A stretch of DNA of 64,000 nucleotides, from assembly GCA_018971565.1 (NCBI GenBank), contig JAGXAO010000001.1, positions 43,902-107,901 of the forward strand, in the 5' to 3' direction. Shown piece after piece: positions 1-9,305 of this stretch (the first letter of the stretch is position 1; the number at the start of each line of letters is the position of its first letter). This DNA comes from Rhodospirillales bacterium. GTDB taxonomy: Bacteria; Pseudomonadota; Alphaproteobacteria; Acetobacterales; Acetobacteraceae. The notes beneath the pieces were generated by a model. That model was not told the DNA's origin. It saw only the letters and a list, made by a program, of their open reading frames with translations, and did no database searches. A program made the position numbers and the translations under genes.

Positions 1-1620
1 ATTTTGCGGGCGCGCGCGTTCCAGCTTCTCGCGCAGTTCGGCGGAGAGGCCGCCGACTTCGGCATAGTTGAAAGCGGCGGGGATTTTGACGGCTTCGTCT
101 TTTTCCCGCGCGCGGATTTCGGAGTTCTGGCGGGCGATGTAGCCGGCATAAAGCAGGTCAGCGCGGAGGATGTTGGCGGCCCTGCCCTCGCCTTCCGGCT
201 TGTTTTGAAAAGATGCAATCTGTGCCTTAAGATTTTCGAATGATTGCGCGCGCGTTGTGCCCACGCAGCCCCAATCCAGCCCCTTCTGGGTCAGGCGCAG
301 CTCGGCATTGTCGGCGCGCAGAAGCAGGCGGTATTCGGCGCGGGAGGTGAACATGCGGTAGGGTTCGGTGACACCCTGGGTGACGAGATCGTCGATAAGG
401 ACGCCGATATAGGCTTCCGACCGGGAGAGATGGACCGCATCAGCACCCCCTGCCCGGCGCGCGGCGTTTAAGCCCGCCATGAGCCCTTGGGCGCCTGCTT
501 CCTCGTACCCCGTGGTGCCGTTGATCTGACCGGCGAGGAAAAGCCCAGGCAGGGCCTTCAAACTTAGAGAATGGTCGAGGGCGCGGGGGTCGACGTAATC
601 ATATTCCACCGCGTAGCCGGGGCGCAGGATTTCGGCGTGTTCCAGCCCTGGGATGGTATGGATGAGGGCAAGCTGCACGTCCAGCGGCAAAGAGGTGGAA
701 ATGCCGTTGGGGTAGATTGTGTCATCATCCAGCCCTTCGGGCTCCAGGAAGATCTGGTGGCCAGGTTTTTCAGCGAAGCGGACCACTTTATCCTCGATGG
801 AGGGGCAGTAGCGCGGGCCGCGCCCGGCGATGTTGCCGCCATAGACCGCTGATTTATGGATGTTTTCCCGGATGACCGCGTGCGTGGCTTCGGTGGTGGA
901 GGTGATGCGGCAGGAGATCTGCGGGTTGGTGATGCGGGATGTGAGCGCGGAAAACGGCTCGGGCGGGTTTTCGCCTTTGTCCTCGGGGAGGCTATCCCAA
1001 TCGATGCTGGATTTGGCCAGACGCGCGGGTGTGCCGGTTTTCAGGCGGCCCAGCGGCAGGTTGAGACGGTGCAGGTCTGCCGCCAGAGCCCGTGAGGGAG
1101 AATCCCCCGCTCGCCCGCCGGGCTGCATCTGGGTGCCGAAATGCAAGACTCCATTGAGGAAAGTGCCGGTGGTGAGCACGGCGGCGGCGCAGGAGAGGGT
1201 TTTGCCGGAGCCGAGTTTGACCCCGGTGAGGACGCCGTTGGTGACCGCGAACCCGGCGGCTTCATCCTCTAATATTTTGAGGTTGGCCTGCGCGGCGAGC
1301 AGCGCCTGGATGGCGTTGCGGTAGAGCGAGCGGTCTGCCTGGGCGCGGGGGCCGCGCACGGCGGGGCCCTTGGTGCGATTAAGAAGCTTGAAATGGATGC
1401 AGGCGGCATCTGCCGCTTTGGCCATCAGGCCGTCCAGCGCGTCGATCTCGCGGACCAGATGGCCTTTGCCGATGCCGCCAATGGCGGGGTTGCATGACAT
1501 TTCGCCCACGCGGGCAGCACTTTGCGTAACCAGCAGGGTGCGCGCGCCATAGCGTGCGGAAGCCGCGGCGGCTTCCGTGCCCGCATGGCCGCCGCCGATG
1601 ATGATGACATCGTATTCCAT
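1..1620 (-). CDS. mnmG: tRNA uridine-5-carboxymethylaminomethyl(34) synthesis enzyme MnmG, 3' end outside window
   Basis: FAD-dependent subunit of the MnmE-MnmG complex that modifies the wobble uridine of certain tRNAs. Reading leftward from ATG at 1620, the frame stays open to the window edge (540 codons; the family is about 620 residues, so roughly 80 C-terminal residues are missing). The N-terminus shows the dinucleotide-binding motif [13 protein letters not shown] followed by the family signature [20 protein letters not shown]. Nothing looks broken. The usual downstream partners (rsmG, parA, parB) would lie outside the window. High confidence from the N-terminal signatures. Confidence 0.96.
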   Translation of the reverse strand, partial: MEYDVIIIGGGHAGTEAAAASARYGARTLLVTQSAARVGEMSCNPAIGGIGKGHLVREIDALDGLMAKAADAACIHFKLLNRTKGPAVRGPRAQADRSLYRNAIQALLAAQANLKILEDEAAGFAVTNGVLTGVKLGSGKTLSCAAAVLTTGTFLNGVLHFGTQMQPGGRAGDSPSRALAADLHRLNLPLGRLKTGTPARLAKSSIDWDSLPEDKGENPPEPFSALTSRITNPQISCRITSTTEATHAVIRENIHKSAVYGGNIAGRGPRYCPSIEDKVVRFAEKPGHQIFLEPEGLDDDTIYPNGISTSLPLDVQLALIHTIPGLEHAEILRPGYAVEYDYVDPRALDHSLSLKALPGLFLAGQINGTTGYEEAGAQGLMAGLNAARRAGGADAVHLSRSEAYIGVLIDDLVTQGVTEPYRMFTSRAEYRLLLRADNAELRLTQKGLDWGCVGTTRAQSFENLKAQIASFQNKPEGEGRAANILRADLLYAGYIARQNSEIRAREKDEAVKIPAAFNYAEVGGLSAELREKLERARPQN

Positions 1621-1824
1621 GCGCGGGGTTTAGCGAAAGCCGAGCCAAAACGCCAAGGGTTTCAGGAGATGGTAAGGTGCTGGGCCTTAATGTTGCCACA
1701 TGTTTGCCGGAAGCGGCGCGCGCGCGTTTAGGCATTTGAACCGCCTGGGCAGGTACCTATATCTCGAGGATCGTAGAGGAGTTTTTGCGCGTTGAAGCAG
1801 GCGGCGAGTGGAGAGCAGGGACGG

Positions 1825-2376
1825 ATGTGCGCGAAGAGCGCGCAAGCGCGCCCCGCCGCGGATTGCGGGGATCTGCCGTTTCTTATCAAACGTGACGGAA
1901 GCTGGCTGTATAAAGGCAGCCCGATTGCCCGTAAGCCCATGATTTGCTTGTTTTCGACCGTGCTGACGCGAGACGAGGCCGGAAAATATATCCTGGAAAC
2001 TCCGGCGGAGCGCGGGCAGATAGAGGTTGAGGATGCGCCGTTTCTGGCGGTGGAGCTGGAATGGAACGGCAGCGGAAGGGAGCAGGTGCTGTGTTTCCGC
2101 ACAAATGTAGACCAATGCGTGACGGCGGGGCGGGAGCACCCCATCCGGATTTCTCACGATTTGCTGAGTTGCGAGCCAACGCCCTATCTTCATATTCGTG
2201 ATGGCAAAGGCAGATTCCCGATTGAGGCGCGGATTAACCGCGCAACCTATTACGAGCTGGTGGCGCTGGCCGAGCCGGGAATTGTTAATGGGCGCAAGGT
2301 GCTGGGGGTGTGGAGCCAGGGCGTGTTTTTCCCGCTGGGAGATATGCCGAATTGCCGGGATGCCGATTGCGCGTAA
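1825..2376 (+). CDS. DUF1285 family protein
   Basis: A protein of about 183 residues recognised as DUF1285 by its central part (DLPFLIKRDGSWLYKGSPI, then a beta-rich stretch with RTNVDQCVTAG and HPIRI). Function is unknown. ATG at 1825 is preferred because AGGG lies a few bases upstream; a TTG at 1792 would add 11 residues. It is the first gene of a tight rightward operon with the Nudix hydrolase (15-base gap) and the CCA-adding enzyme, an order I recall from other alphaproteobacteria. The stretch 1621-1824, divergent from mnmG, should hold promoters for both directions, but I see no convincing -35/-10 pair. Confidence 0.8.
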   Translation: MCAKSAQARPAADCGDLPFLIKRDGSWLYKGSPIARKPMICLFSTVLTRDEAGKYILETPAERGQIEVEDAPFLAVELEWNGSGREQVLCFRTNVDQCVTAGREHPIRISHDLLSCEPTPYLHIRDGKGRFPIEARINRATYYELVALAEPGIVNGRKVLGVWSQGVFFPLGDMPNCRDADCA

Positions 2377-2391
2377 GCCGGGTGGCGCCCC

Positions 2392-2949
2392 ATGAAGGCT
2401 GAGGTGCTGCGGGCGGCTTTTCCACAAGGGTTTGCCTATAGAAATTTACAACAGGGGCGCTTGCGCGCGGCGGCGGTGCTGGTGGCCCTGGAGCCAGGGA
2501 ACGGCGTGTGGCTGACGCGGCGCAGTACGCGCATGACGGCCCATCCGGGGCAGGTTTCCTTTCCTGGGGGGAAGATTGAGCCCTATGACGTCACCCCTGA
2601 GGCTGGGGCCTTGCGGGAGGCGCAAGAAGAGATTGGCCTGGAGCCGGCACGGGCGGAAATTCTGGGCCGGATGGATGATTACGTGACCGGCACCGGGTTT
2701 CATATTGCCCCGGTGGTGGCGCTGGTGCCTGAAAAAGTGGCCTTATTGCCCGCCACCGAGGAGGTGGAAGAGCTGTTTGTTCTGCCGTTCTCGGTTTTGC
2801 TGAACCCGGAATACCCCGCGCGCCGGAGAGCTGTGGGCCAGGTGGGCTTGAGGGAGTTCTGGGTGTGGCCGCATGAGGACCATGTGATCTGGGGTGCCAC
2901 GGCGGAGATGCTCTACCGCGTGGCGATGCGGTTGCGGGGTGTTGCGTGA
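2392..2949 (+). CDS. Nudix hydrolase, CoA pyrophosphatase-like
   Basis: 185-residue Nudix hydrolase. The Nudix box is visible around residues 60-85: FPGGKIEP, then ALREAQEEIGL, fitting GX5EX7REUXEEXGU with the metal-binding EE pair. An upstream HPGQVSFPGGK stretch is typical of the CoA pyrophosphatase (NudL/YeaB) subgroup, which splits CoA into 3',5'-ADP and phosphopantetheine. It sits between DUF1285 and the CCA-adding enzyme and its TGA overlaps the next GTG start (GTGA), indicating translational coupling. Substrate is inferred from subfamily, not proven. Confidence 0.85.
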   Translation: MKAEVLRAAFPQGFAYRNLQQGRLRAAAVLVALEPGNGVWLTRRSTRMTAHPGQVSFPGGKIEPYDVTPEAGALREAQEEIGLEPARAEILGRMDDYVTGTGFHIAPVVALVPEKVALLPATEEVEELFVLPFSVLLNPEYPARRRAVGQVGLREFWVWPHEDHVIWGATAEMLYRVAMRLRGVA

Positions 2950-4076
2950 TTGAACTGCCGGGCATGGAGGAGGTTTGGGCGGCACTGCCGGAGGCGCGGA
3001 TGGTGGGTGGCGCGGTGCGCGACATGCTGGCGGGCCGGGCGGTGGCGGATGTGGATTTTGCCTCGCCATTGAAGCCTGAAGAGGTGATGGCGCGGGCAAA
3101 GGCCATGGGCCTGAAGGCGGTGCCGACCGGGGTGGAGCACGGCACGGTGACGCTGGTGGCGGCGGGGCGCGGGTTTGAGGTGACGAGCCTGCGCCGGGAT
3201 GTGGAAACGGACGGGCGGCACGCGGTTGTGGCCTTTACCGATGACTGGCGTGAGGATGCGGCGCGGCGGGATTTTACCATCAACGCGATGAGCTGCACGC
3301 AGGGCGGCGAGGTTTTCGATTATTTCGGCGGGCAAGCGGATCTGGCGGCCGGGATTGTGCGGTTTGTGGGGGCGCCTGGTGCGCGGATTGCCGAGGATTA
3401 TTTAAGGATTTTGCGGTTCTTCCGCTTCTTCGCGCGTTATGGGCAAGGTGGACCCGATGCCGGGGCGGTGGTGGCGGTTGCGGCGGGACGCGAGGGGTTG
3501 CGGCAGCTTTCCGTGGAGCGGGTTTGGGCCGAGCTGAAGAAGATTTTGGTGGCCCCTGCCCCGCTGGCTTCTGTGGAATTGATGCGGCAAACCGGCGTGC
3601 TGGAGATGGTGTTGCCGGGGGCGAAGCCGGAGCGGCTGGCGGCGCTGCTGAGGCGTGGGGCGCCGGGTGATGCGCTGTTGCGAGTGGCGGCGCTGACGGA
3701 TGAGGATTTTGCCGGGCGGTTGCGGTTGAGCGGTGCCGAGGCGGAGATGCTGGTGGGCTGGCGTAAGCCGTTTGCGTTGAGGTTGGAGGATGACGACGCG
3801 GCGTTGCGCCGGGCGCTGGCGGATGAGGCGCGTGAGGTGCTGATGGGCCAGAGCTGGCTGTGGGGCGGCGGCGGTGCTGGCTGGGCCCGGCTGCGGGACC
3901 GGCTGGCGGGCATGGAAAGGCCGGTGTTTCCGCTGCAGGGCCGGGATTTGCTTGCGTTGGGGGTGGAGCCGGGTCCGAGGATTGGGGAGATTCTGGCGGC
4001 GGCGCGTCGGTGGTGGATGGAAGGCGGCTGCGTGGCGGACAGGGCGGCGTGTTTGGGAGTTGTGCGAGCGCTCTAA
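2946..4076 (+). CDS. cca: CCA tRNA nucleotidyltransferase
   Basis: Class II nucleotidyltransferase that builds or repairs the 3' CCA of tRNAs. The head motif [12 protein letters not shown] at about residues 18-30 and VADVDFAS carry the catalytic DxD-type acidic pair; later RRDFTINAM and the arm [20 protein letters not shown] are classic family blocks. 376 residues, the short alphaproteobacterial form. Start is GTG at 2946, overlapping the stop of the Nudix gene. The 3' end overlaps the kup stop codon by about 3 bases, a convergent arrangement leaving no room for an intergenic terminator. Confidence 0.93.
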   Translation: MIELPGMEEVWAALPEARMVGGAVRDMLAGRAVADVDFASPLKPEEVMARAKAMGLKAVPTGVEHGTVTLVAAGRGFEVTSLRRDVETDGRHAVVAFTDDWREDAARRDFTINAMSCTQGGEVFDYFGGQADLAAGIVRFVGAPGARIAEDYLRILRFFRFFARYGQGGPDAGAVVAVAAGREGLRQLSVERVWAELKKILVAPAPLASVELMRQTGVLEMVLPGAKPERLAALLRRGAPGDALLRVAALTDEDFAGRLRLSGAEAEMLVGWRKPFALRLEDDDAALRRALADEAREVLMGQSWLWGGGGAGWARLRDRLAGMERPVFPLQGRDLLALGVEPGPRIGEILAAARRWWMEGGCVADRAACLGVVRAL

Positions 4077-5965
4077 ACCGCGATGCGCACACCGAGTTCG
4101 ACCACGCGGTCTGACGGGATGCGGAAGAATTCCGTGGCGGTGATGGCGTTGCGGGACATGAACAGGAACAGCCAGCGGCGGATGAAGCGCAGCTTGGGTA
4201 CAGAGGCTGGGACCACGGTTTCCCGGCCGAGGAAATAGCTGGTCTGCATGGGTTTGAACTCGATACCCTGGCCGGTGAGGCTTTCCAGCGCACGGGGGAC
4301 GTTCGGGCTTTCCATGAAGCCGTAATAGAGGGTGACTTTATAGATGCCGGGTGAGGCTTCCTCGACCCTGATACGTTCGCCCGGGCTGGCCTGCGGCACA
4401 TCCAGATTGCGGACGGTGAGGAAGAAAACCTGCTCGTGCAGCACCTTATTGTGTTTGAGGTTGTGAAGCAGGGCGTTGGGCACGTAGTCCAGATTGCCGG
4501 TCATGAACACGGCGGTGCCGGGGACGCGCACAATGCGCGATTGCGGCAGCCGGTTGAGGAAGGTGGAGAGGGGCAGGCTGTCCTGCATCCAGCGGGCGAG
4601 GATGAGAGAGCGGCCGCGCCGCCAGGTGGTCATCACCAGGATGATGGTGAAGCCGATGGCGAGCGGCACCCACCCGCCCTCGACAATTTTTAGTGAATTG
4701 GCGGAGAAGAAGGCGAGGTCTACCACGCCGATGAGGCCGAACACGGCCAGGGTGGAGATGCGCGACCAGCCGAACTGGCGGCGGTAGACGAAGGCGGCCA
4801 GCGTGTTGTCGCATAAAAACGTGCCGGTGACGGCGATGCCGTAAGCCGAGGCCAGATTGGAAGAGGAGCGGAAGGTGAGCACCAGCAGGAGCACGCCGAT
4901 GGCGAGGATGGTGTTGATCTGGGGCACGTAGATCTGGCCCTGTTCTGTTTCGCTGGTGTGGCGGATTTCCATGCGCGGCAGCAGGCCGAGCTGCACACAC
5001 ATGCGAGAGACCGAAAAAGCGCCGGAAATGACGGCCTGGCTGGCGATGACCGTGGCCAGCGTGGCAAGCAGGATGAGCGGCACCTGCAGGACATGTGGGG
5101 CGAGCTTGTAGAACGGGTTGCTGCCGGCGGCGGGATTGGCGATGACCAGCGCGCCCTGGCCGTAATAATTCAGCAGCAGGCAGGGCAGCACGAAAAACAC
5201 CCAGGAGACCCGGATGGGCTTGCGGCCGAAATGGCTCATATCCGCATAAAGGGCCTCTGCCCCGGTGACGGCCAGCACCACCGCGCCCAGAACCAGGAAG
5301 GCCATGCGGTCGTGCCGGATGATGAAGCTGGCGCCGAACCAGGGATTGAGGGCGATGAAGACGCCGGGGTGATGGATGATCTGGCTGAGGCCCAACGCGC
5401 CGATGCTGAGGAACCAGAGCGCCATGACCGGCCCGAACGCCCGGCCAACGGCGGCGGTGCCGTGGCGCTGGATGACGAAAAGCACGATGATGACGGCGAT
5501 GGCGATGGGCAGAACAAGCGCGCCAAGATTGGGGGCGACGACCTCGATGCCCTCAACCGCGGAGAGGATGGAGATGGCCGGGGTGATGACGCCATCGCCA
5601 AAAAACAGCCCGGCGCCGACGATGCCGACAAGACCGGCGGCGACGCGCGTACGCTCACTGCGGGCGACGCGGCTGGCCAGAGCCATGAGCGAGAGGGTGC
5701 CGCCTTCTCCGTTATTGTCGGCCCGCATGATGAAGATGACGTATTTCAGCGTGACGGTGATGATGAGCGCCCAGGTGATGAGGGAGAGGACGCCGAGAAC
5801 ATCCTCTGGCACCAGATGATTGCCGCTGAAATAAGAAAGGCAGGTTTGCAGCGCGTAGAGCGGGCTGGTGCCGATGTCGCCATAGACCACGCCGAGGACG
5901 CCGATGAGAGCCGTGAGCCGGAGTTTTTCAGCCGTTCCGTCTTGTTGAACCAAGCTGGAGGTCAT
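4073..5965 (-). CDS. kup: Low-affinity potassium uptake protein Kup
   Basis: 630-residue inner-membrane K+/H+ symporter of the KUP/HAK/KT family. The N-terminal signature [16 protein letters not shown] is at about residues 24-39, followed by GDNGEGG-like [13 protein letters not shown], and about twelve hydrophobic segments through residue 450; the C-terminal cytosolic part is soluble. Length is normal for bacterial Kup. Start ATG at 5965 directly precedes the conserved N-terminus. Transcribed leftward and convergent with cca. Confidence 0.95.
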   Translation of the reverse strand: MTSSLVQQDGTAEKLRLTALIGVLGVVYGDIGTSPLYALQTCLSYFSGNHLVPEDVLGVLSLITWALIITVTLKYVIFIMRADNNGEGGTLSLMALASRVARSERTRVAAGLVGIVGAGLFFGDGVITPAISILSAVEGIEVVAPNLGALVLPIAIAVIIVLFVIQRHGTAAVGRAFGPVMALWFLSIGALGLSQIIHHPGVFIALNPWFGASFIIRHDRMAFLVLGAVVLAVTGAEALYADMSHFGRKPIRVSWVFFVLPCLLLNYYGQGALVIANPAAGSNPFYKLAPHVLQVPLILLATLATVIASQAVISGAFSVSRMCVQLGLLPRMEIRHTSETEQGQIYVPQINTILAIGVLLLVLTFRSSSNLASAYGIAVTGTFLCDNTLAAFVYRRQFGWSRISTLAVFGLIGVVDLAFFSANSLKIVEGGWVPLAIGFTIILVMTTWRRGRSLILARWMQDSLPLSTFLNRLPQSRIVRVPGTAVFMTGNLDYVPNALLHNLKHNKVLHEQVFFLTVRNLDVPQASPGERIRVEEASPGIYKVTLYYGFMESPNVPRALESLTGQGIEFKPMQTSYFLGRETVVPASVPKLRFIRRWLFLFMSRNAITATEFFRIPSDRVVELGVRIAV

Positions 5966-6034
5966 CAGACTTTCCTTATCGTCACGTCGCAGCCTCTAGC
6001 CGTTTGCTCGCATGCGGACAAGGCGGCCGGGATT

Positions 6035-7132
6035 TCAGGCGGCGGGCGGTTTGGGCAGCAACAGATAGAGTTGGCCGGGTTGGCGCATGGAGCCCGCGGT
6101 TTCCTCGGCGTCTGGCCCGGCGCCGAAGAAGATGTCCGCCCGGTCTGGCCCGTGAATGCCGCCGCCAGTGTCCTGCGTGATGGTGAGCAGGTTCATGGCC
6201 GCACCGGTGATAGGGTCTGTTGTGGCGACAAAAAGCGGCGCACCGAGGGGTATGGCGGATTTATCGATGGCGGTGGAACGTTCGGCCGTGAGCGGCACGC
6301 CGAGCGCGCCGGGTGCGCCCTCGTTGGAGGGCAGCGGGCCGAGGGGGCTGAGAAACACGTAGCGGGCGTTTTGCTCCATGACGGATTGGGCTTGGCCCGG
6401 GTGGGATTTGAGCCAGGCGGAGATGGATTGGTAGCTGACATCATTGGGCTGGAGCGCGCCCATCTGTTCCAGCACGCGGCCGATTGGGGTGTAGGGCTGG
6501 CCGTTCTGGCCAGCGAAGCCGACGCGCAGGATGTTGCCGTCTGGCAGGAGGATGCGGCCCGAGCCCTGGATTTGCAGCATGAAGGCGTCAACCGGGTTGG
6601 TGACATAGGCCGTGACCGGCACCTTGCGGTGAAGGGCACCGGCATCGATTGCCGCGCGGGGAAGGCTGGCGAGGGACGCGGTGGCGGGCATGGCGTAGAG
6701 CGGCACATGATAGCCGGGGCGTTCATTTTTCGAGCCTGGAACTTCAGGTTCGAAATAGCCGGTGATGAGTGCCTGGCCGGGAATGGCATAGGCGGTGAAC
6801 CAGCTTGTGAAGAATTTTTGTGCGGCAGGGTTGTTGCCCGGAGCGACGGCTTGCGCGGCTGTGCAGGCCGGTTGCCAGAGCCCGGCCTGGCCGGCGAGTG
6901 CCTGCGCAAGGCCGGAGCCGCCTAGTGGTGAGTCGGGCGGCATTAGCAGGATGGCCTTGCAGCTGGTGACGAAGCTGGCGAGAGCGGCCGAGGCGTTGTT
7001 TTGTTGCCAGCCGGGGAGGCTGGTGACGGGGACCATGCGCCCTGGCGGGGCGTAAGCGCCGGTTTGGGCCTGCTGCTGGGCGGTGCAGGCGCCCAGGGCC
7101 AGGGTGGCAGCAAGAGTGAGAAAGCGGCGCAT
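6035..7132 (-). CDS. mltA: Membrane-bound lytic murein transglycosylase A (MltA)
   Basis: 365-residue lipoprotein that cleaves peptidoglycan to 1,6-anhydromuropeptides. ATG at 7132 gives a short signal peptide ending in the lipobox LGAC (Cys about residue 15); a longer upstream reading frame is just antisense to the next gene and is not used. MltA-typical blocks are LITGYFEPEVPGS, FMLQIQGSGRI and the 3D-like C-terminal FVATTDPITG with DTGGGIHGPDRADIFFG (catalytic Asp region). It follows the Tim44-like gene by only 4 bases on the same strand, so both are probably one transcript. Confidence 0.93.
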   Translation of the reverse strand: MRRFLTLAATLALGACTAQQQAQTGAYAPPGRMVPVTSLPGWQQNNASAALASFVTSCKAILLMPPDSPLGGSGLAQALAGQAGLWQPACTAAQAVAPGNNPAAQKFFTSWFTAYAIPGQALITGYFEPEVPGSKNERPGYHVPLYAMPATASLASLPRAAIDAGALHRKVPVTAYVTNPVDAFMLQIQGSGRILLPDGNILRVGFAGQNGQPYTPIGRVLEQMGALQPNDVSYQSISAWLKSHPGQAQSVMEQNARYVFLSPLGPLPSNEGAPGALGVPLTAERSTAIDKSAIPLGAPLFVATTDPITGAAMNLLTITQDTGGGIHGPDRADIFFGAGPDAEETAGSMRQPGQLYLLLPKPPAA

Positions 7133-7136
7133 GGCG

Positions 7137-7817
7137 TTAACCGCTGCGCGCCGCCGAGAGGCGCCAGGCGGGGTCTTTGCCGCGCAGATCGCGCTCAAAG
7201 GTCCAGATGTCGCAGAGATCAGCCTGTTCGCCGCTGCCTGGGAGAGGGTTGCCTGCCGCATCCAGCTGTTGGGTGAACTGGGTGGAGAGGAACCGGATGA
7301 TGACGGCCGCGAGGTCCCCGGAAATCTGTGCGTCTTCAATGCTGACGGAGCGGATGGATTTGATTTCGGTGCGAGGCTGCTCACCTGATGGCCCGCGTGC
7401 CGAAATGGCGGCTTCGAACGTTTGGTAGACATGCGGGGTGAGCAGGGATTGCAGGGTTGTGCGGTCACCCGCGGAGAAAGCGGTGACGATGCTGCGGAAA
7501 GCGGCTTCGGCGTGGGTGAGGAATTCCGGCGGGTCGAATTGAGGGTCGCGGTTGACGATCTGCATCAGGCGCTGGCCAAGTGCTGATTGCGGGTCTGGGA
7601 TGGTGCGGCCAGGTGCTGAGGCGGGCAATACCTGGCCATCGATGACCGGACCTGACTGGGGGCCGGGCGCCATGCCGGGGTGGAAGGGCGGTTTTTCGAA
7701 CCCGATGCGTTTGCCCAGAACCGAGCGCAGGCGAAGGACAAGAAAGATCGCGATGCCCGCGAAAATTACCAGGACGACGGGAAAGCCGCCGAGCGATTGG
7801 AGTGCGTTACCGGCCAC
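7137..7817 (-). CDS. Tim44/TimA domain protein, membrane anchored
   Basis: 226 residues from GTG at 7817, which has AGAGG five to six bases upstream and opens directly into the N-terminal region; an ATG at 7838 lacks such a site. Residues about 8-28 form one transmembrane segment (GGFPVVLVIFAGIAIFLVL). The C-terminal 140 residues are a Tim44-like (NTF2-fold) domain: FLTHAEAAFRSIVTAF, then LSTQFTQQLD and a final W-F-ERD-DPAWRLSAAR. In alphaproteobacteria this family is found next to mltA and near secB; a role in membrane protein transport is inferred from the mitochondrial homologue only. Confidence 0.85.
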   Translation of the reverse strand: MAGNALQSLGGFPVVLVIFAGIAIFLVLRLRSVLGKRIGFEKPPFHPGMAPGPQSGPVIDGQVLPASAPGRTIPDPQSALGQRLMQIVNRDPQFDPPEFLTHAEAAFRSIVTAFSAGDRTTLQSLLTPHVYQTFEAAISARGPSGEQPRTEIKSIRSVSIEDAQISGDLAAVIIRFLSTQFTQQLDAAGNPLPGSGEQADLCDIWTFERDLRGKDPAWRLSAARSG

Positions 7818-7974
7818 GGTTATCCTCTGTTCCCTCATAGATTGACGCAACGCGCCCCGGCGCGCAACCCAGGCGCTTGAGAACAAGATTGCAGCGGGGC
7901 GGCTGTTGGCGCGCGGCCAGACATATGTTGCAATGGGGCTGGCCGGCAAGCCGGATAATCTTGAAGGAATTTTC

Positions 7975-8529
7975 ATGTTTCTGCTCCGCCACGGGCAAAG
8001 CCTCTTCAACCTGCGTTTTACTGAGACGAGGCGGGACCCCGGGATTGAAGACCCTGAGCTGACCGAGCTGGGCCATGCCCAGGCGCAAGCGGCGGCGGAA
8101 GAACTGGCGGGGGCCGGGATAACCCGGCTGGTTGTTTCACCTTACCTGCGCGCGTTGCAGACGGCGCAGCCGTTTCTGGCGCTGCCTGGGGTGAGTGTGG
8201 AGGTGATGCATGAGGTGCGTGAGCGGACCGCCTTCATCTGTGATATCGGCAGCACCCCTGCCCAGCTCGCCACGCGGTTTCCGCACCATGAATTCGGGCA
8301 TCTGCCCGAGCGCTGGTGGCATGACGATGTTGAAACCGAGGAGGAGACGGTGGCCCGGGCGGAGGCTTTCAGGCTTGCAATGCGGGCACGGCCGGATGAG
8401 CACACGACGCTGCTGGTGAGCCATTGGGGGTTTATTCTGGCGCTGACCGGGATTTCTGTCGGCAATGGTGAGTGGGTTGAGTTTCACCCCGGCACGGCGC
8501 GCCCAGGGCGGATAAGCTGGCAGCATTGA
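7975..8529 (+). CDS. Histidine phosphatase family protein (phosphoglycerate mutase-like)
   Basis: 184 residues starting at ATG 7975, preceded by GAAGGA eight bases upstream. The start places the catalytic motif LLRHGQS at residues 3-9. The second half carries LLVSHWGFILAL with the second active-site His. The family includes phosphoglycerate mutases, phosphatases and SixA-like proteins; the precise substrate cannot be told. Its TGA overlaps a possible TTG start of the next gene, so the two are coupled. Confidence 0.85.
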   Translation: MFLLRHGQSLFNLRFTETRRDPGIEDPELTELGHAQAQAAAEELAGAGITRLVVSPYLRALQTAQPFLALPGVSVEVMHEVRERTAFICDIGSTPAQLATRFPHHEFGHLPERWWHDDVETEEETVARAEAFRLAMRARPDEHTTLLVSHWGFILALTGISVGNGEWVEFHPGTARPGRISWQH

Positions 8530-8540
8530 GCGAGGCGTGC

Positions 8541-9305
8541 ATGGGATTGTTGCAGGACGGCGAGGCGCCGGTTTACGATTTGCTGCGCGCGGCGGCGCAA
8601 AGCCCGTTTTTGCTGACGGCGGACCATGCGGGGCGGGCGATTCCACGGGCGTTGGGAGATTTGGGCGTGCCGGGTGCGGAGATGGACCGGCATATTGCCT
8701 GGGATATTGGTATTGCGGGCGTGACGCGGCGTTTGAGCGAGGTGCTGGATGCGACGGCGATTTTGCAGAATTATTCGCGGCTGGTGATTGATTGTAACCG
8801 CAACCCCGCCTGGGCCAGTGCGATTCCAGAAGTAAGTGAGGCGACCAGGATTCTGGGCAATGAAGGGCTGGACGAGGCAAGGAAGGCCGCGCGGCGTGCG
8901 GCGATTTTTGACCCGTACCATGGGCGGATCGCCCGGTTGGTGAGGGAGCGGGCGCGCACGGTTTACGTGGCGATGCACAGCTTTACGCCGGTTTACCTGG
9001 CGCAGGCGCGGCCGATGCATGTGGCGGTGCTGTATAACCGAAACCCCCGGCTTTCAAAGATTTTGGCCGCGCGGCTGCGGAAAGAAAATGGGCTGGTGGT
9101 GGGGGAGAATGTGCCTTACCGCGTGAGCGATGAGACCGATTATGGCGTGCCTGTGCATGCCGAGCGGAACGGGCTTGATTATCTGGAGATTGAGATACGG
9201 CAGGATTTGATTGCCGATGAAGCGGGACAGCTGGAATGGGCGGGGCGGCTGGCGCGGCTTTTGCCCGCGGCGTTGAGGCAATTGGATATGGGGACGAGGG
9301 CGTGA
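8541..9305 (+). CDS. N-formylglutamate amidohydrolase-like protein
   Basis: About 254 residues. ATG at 8541 has GAGG five bases upstream; a TTG at 8526 overlapping the previous stop would add five residues. Family blocks are LLTADHAGRAIP, HIAWDIGIAGVTRRL, SRLVIDCNR, YVAMHSFTPVY and the C-terminal LDYLEIEIRQDLI. The family belongs to the zinc-dependent FGase/HutG group; in this context the substrate could be another N-acyl compound. It overlaps the start of the downstream glycosyltransferase by four bases. Confidence 0.85.
   Translation: MGLLQDGEAPVYDLLRAAAQSPFLLTADHAGRAIPRALGDLGVPGAEMDRHIAWDIGIAGVTRRLSEVLDATAILQNYSRLVIDCNRNPAWASAIPEVSEATRILGNEGLDEARKAARRAAIFDPYHGRIARLVRERARTVYVAMHSFTPVYLAQARPMHVAVLYNRNPRLSKILAARLRKENGLVVGENVPYRVSDETDYGVPVHAERNGLDYLEIEIRQDLIADEAGQLEWAGRLARLLPAALRQLDMGTRA

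Noticed and set aside
4958-6925. 655-codon plus-strand open frame
   Set aside because: It is antisense to kup and mltA, whose domains are unmistakable; its product is low-complexity Asp/Gly/Arg-rich as expected for a GC-rich shadow frame.
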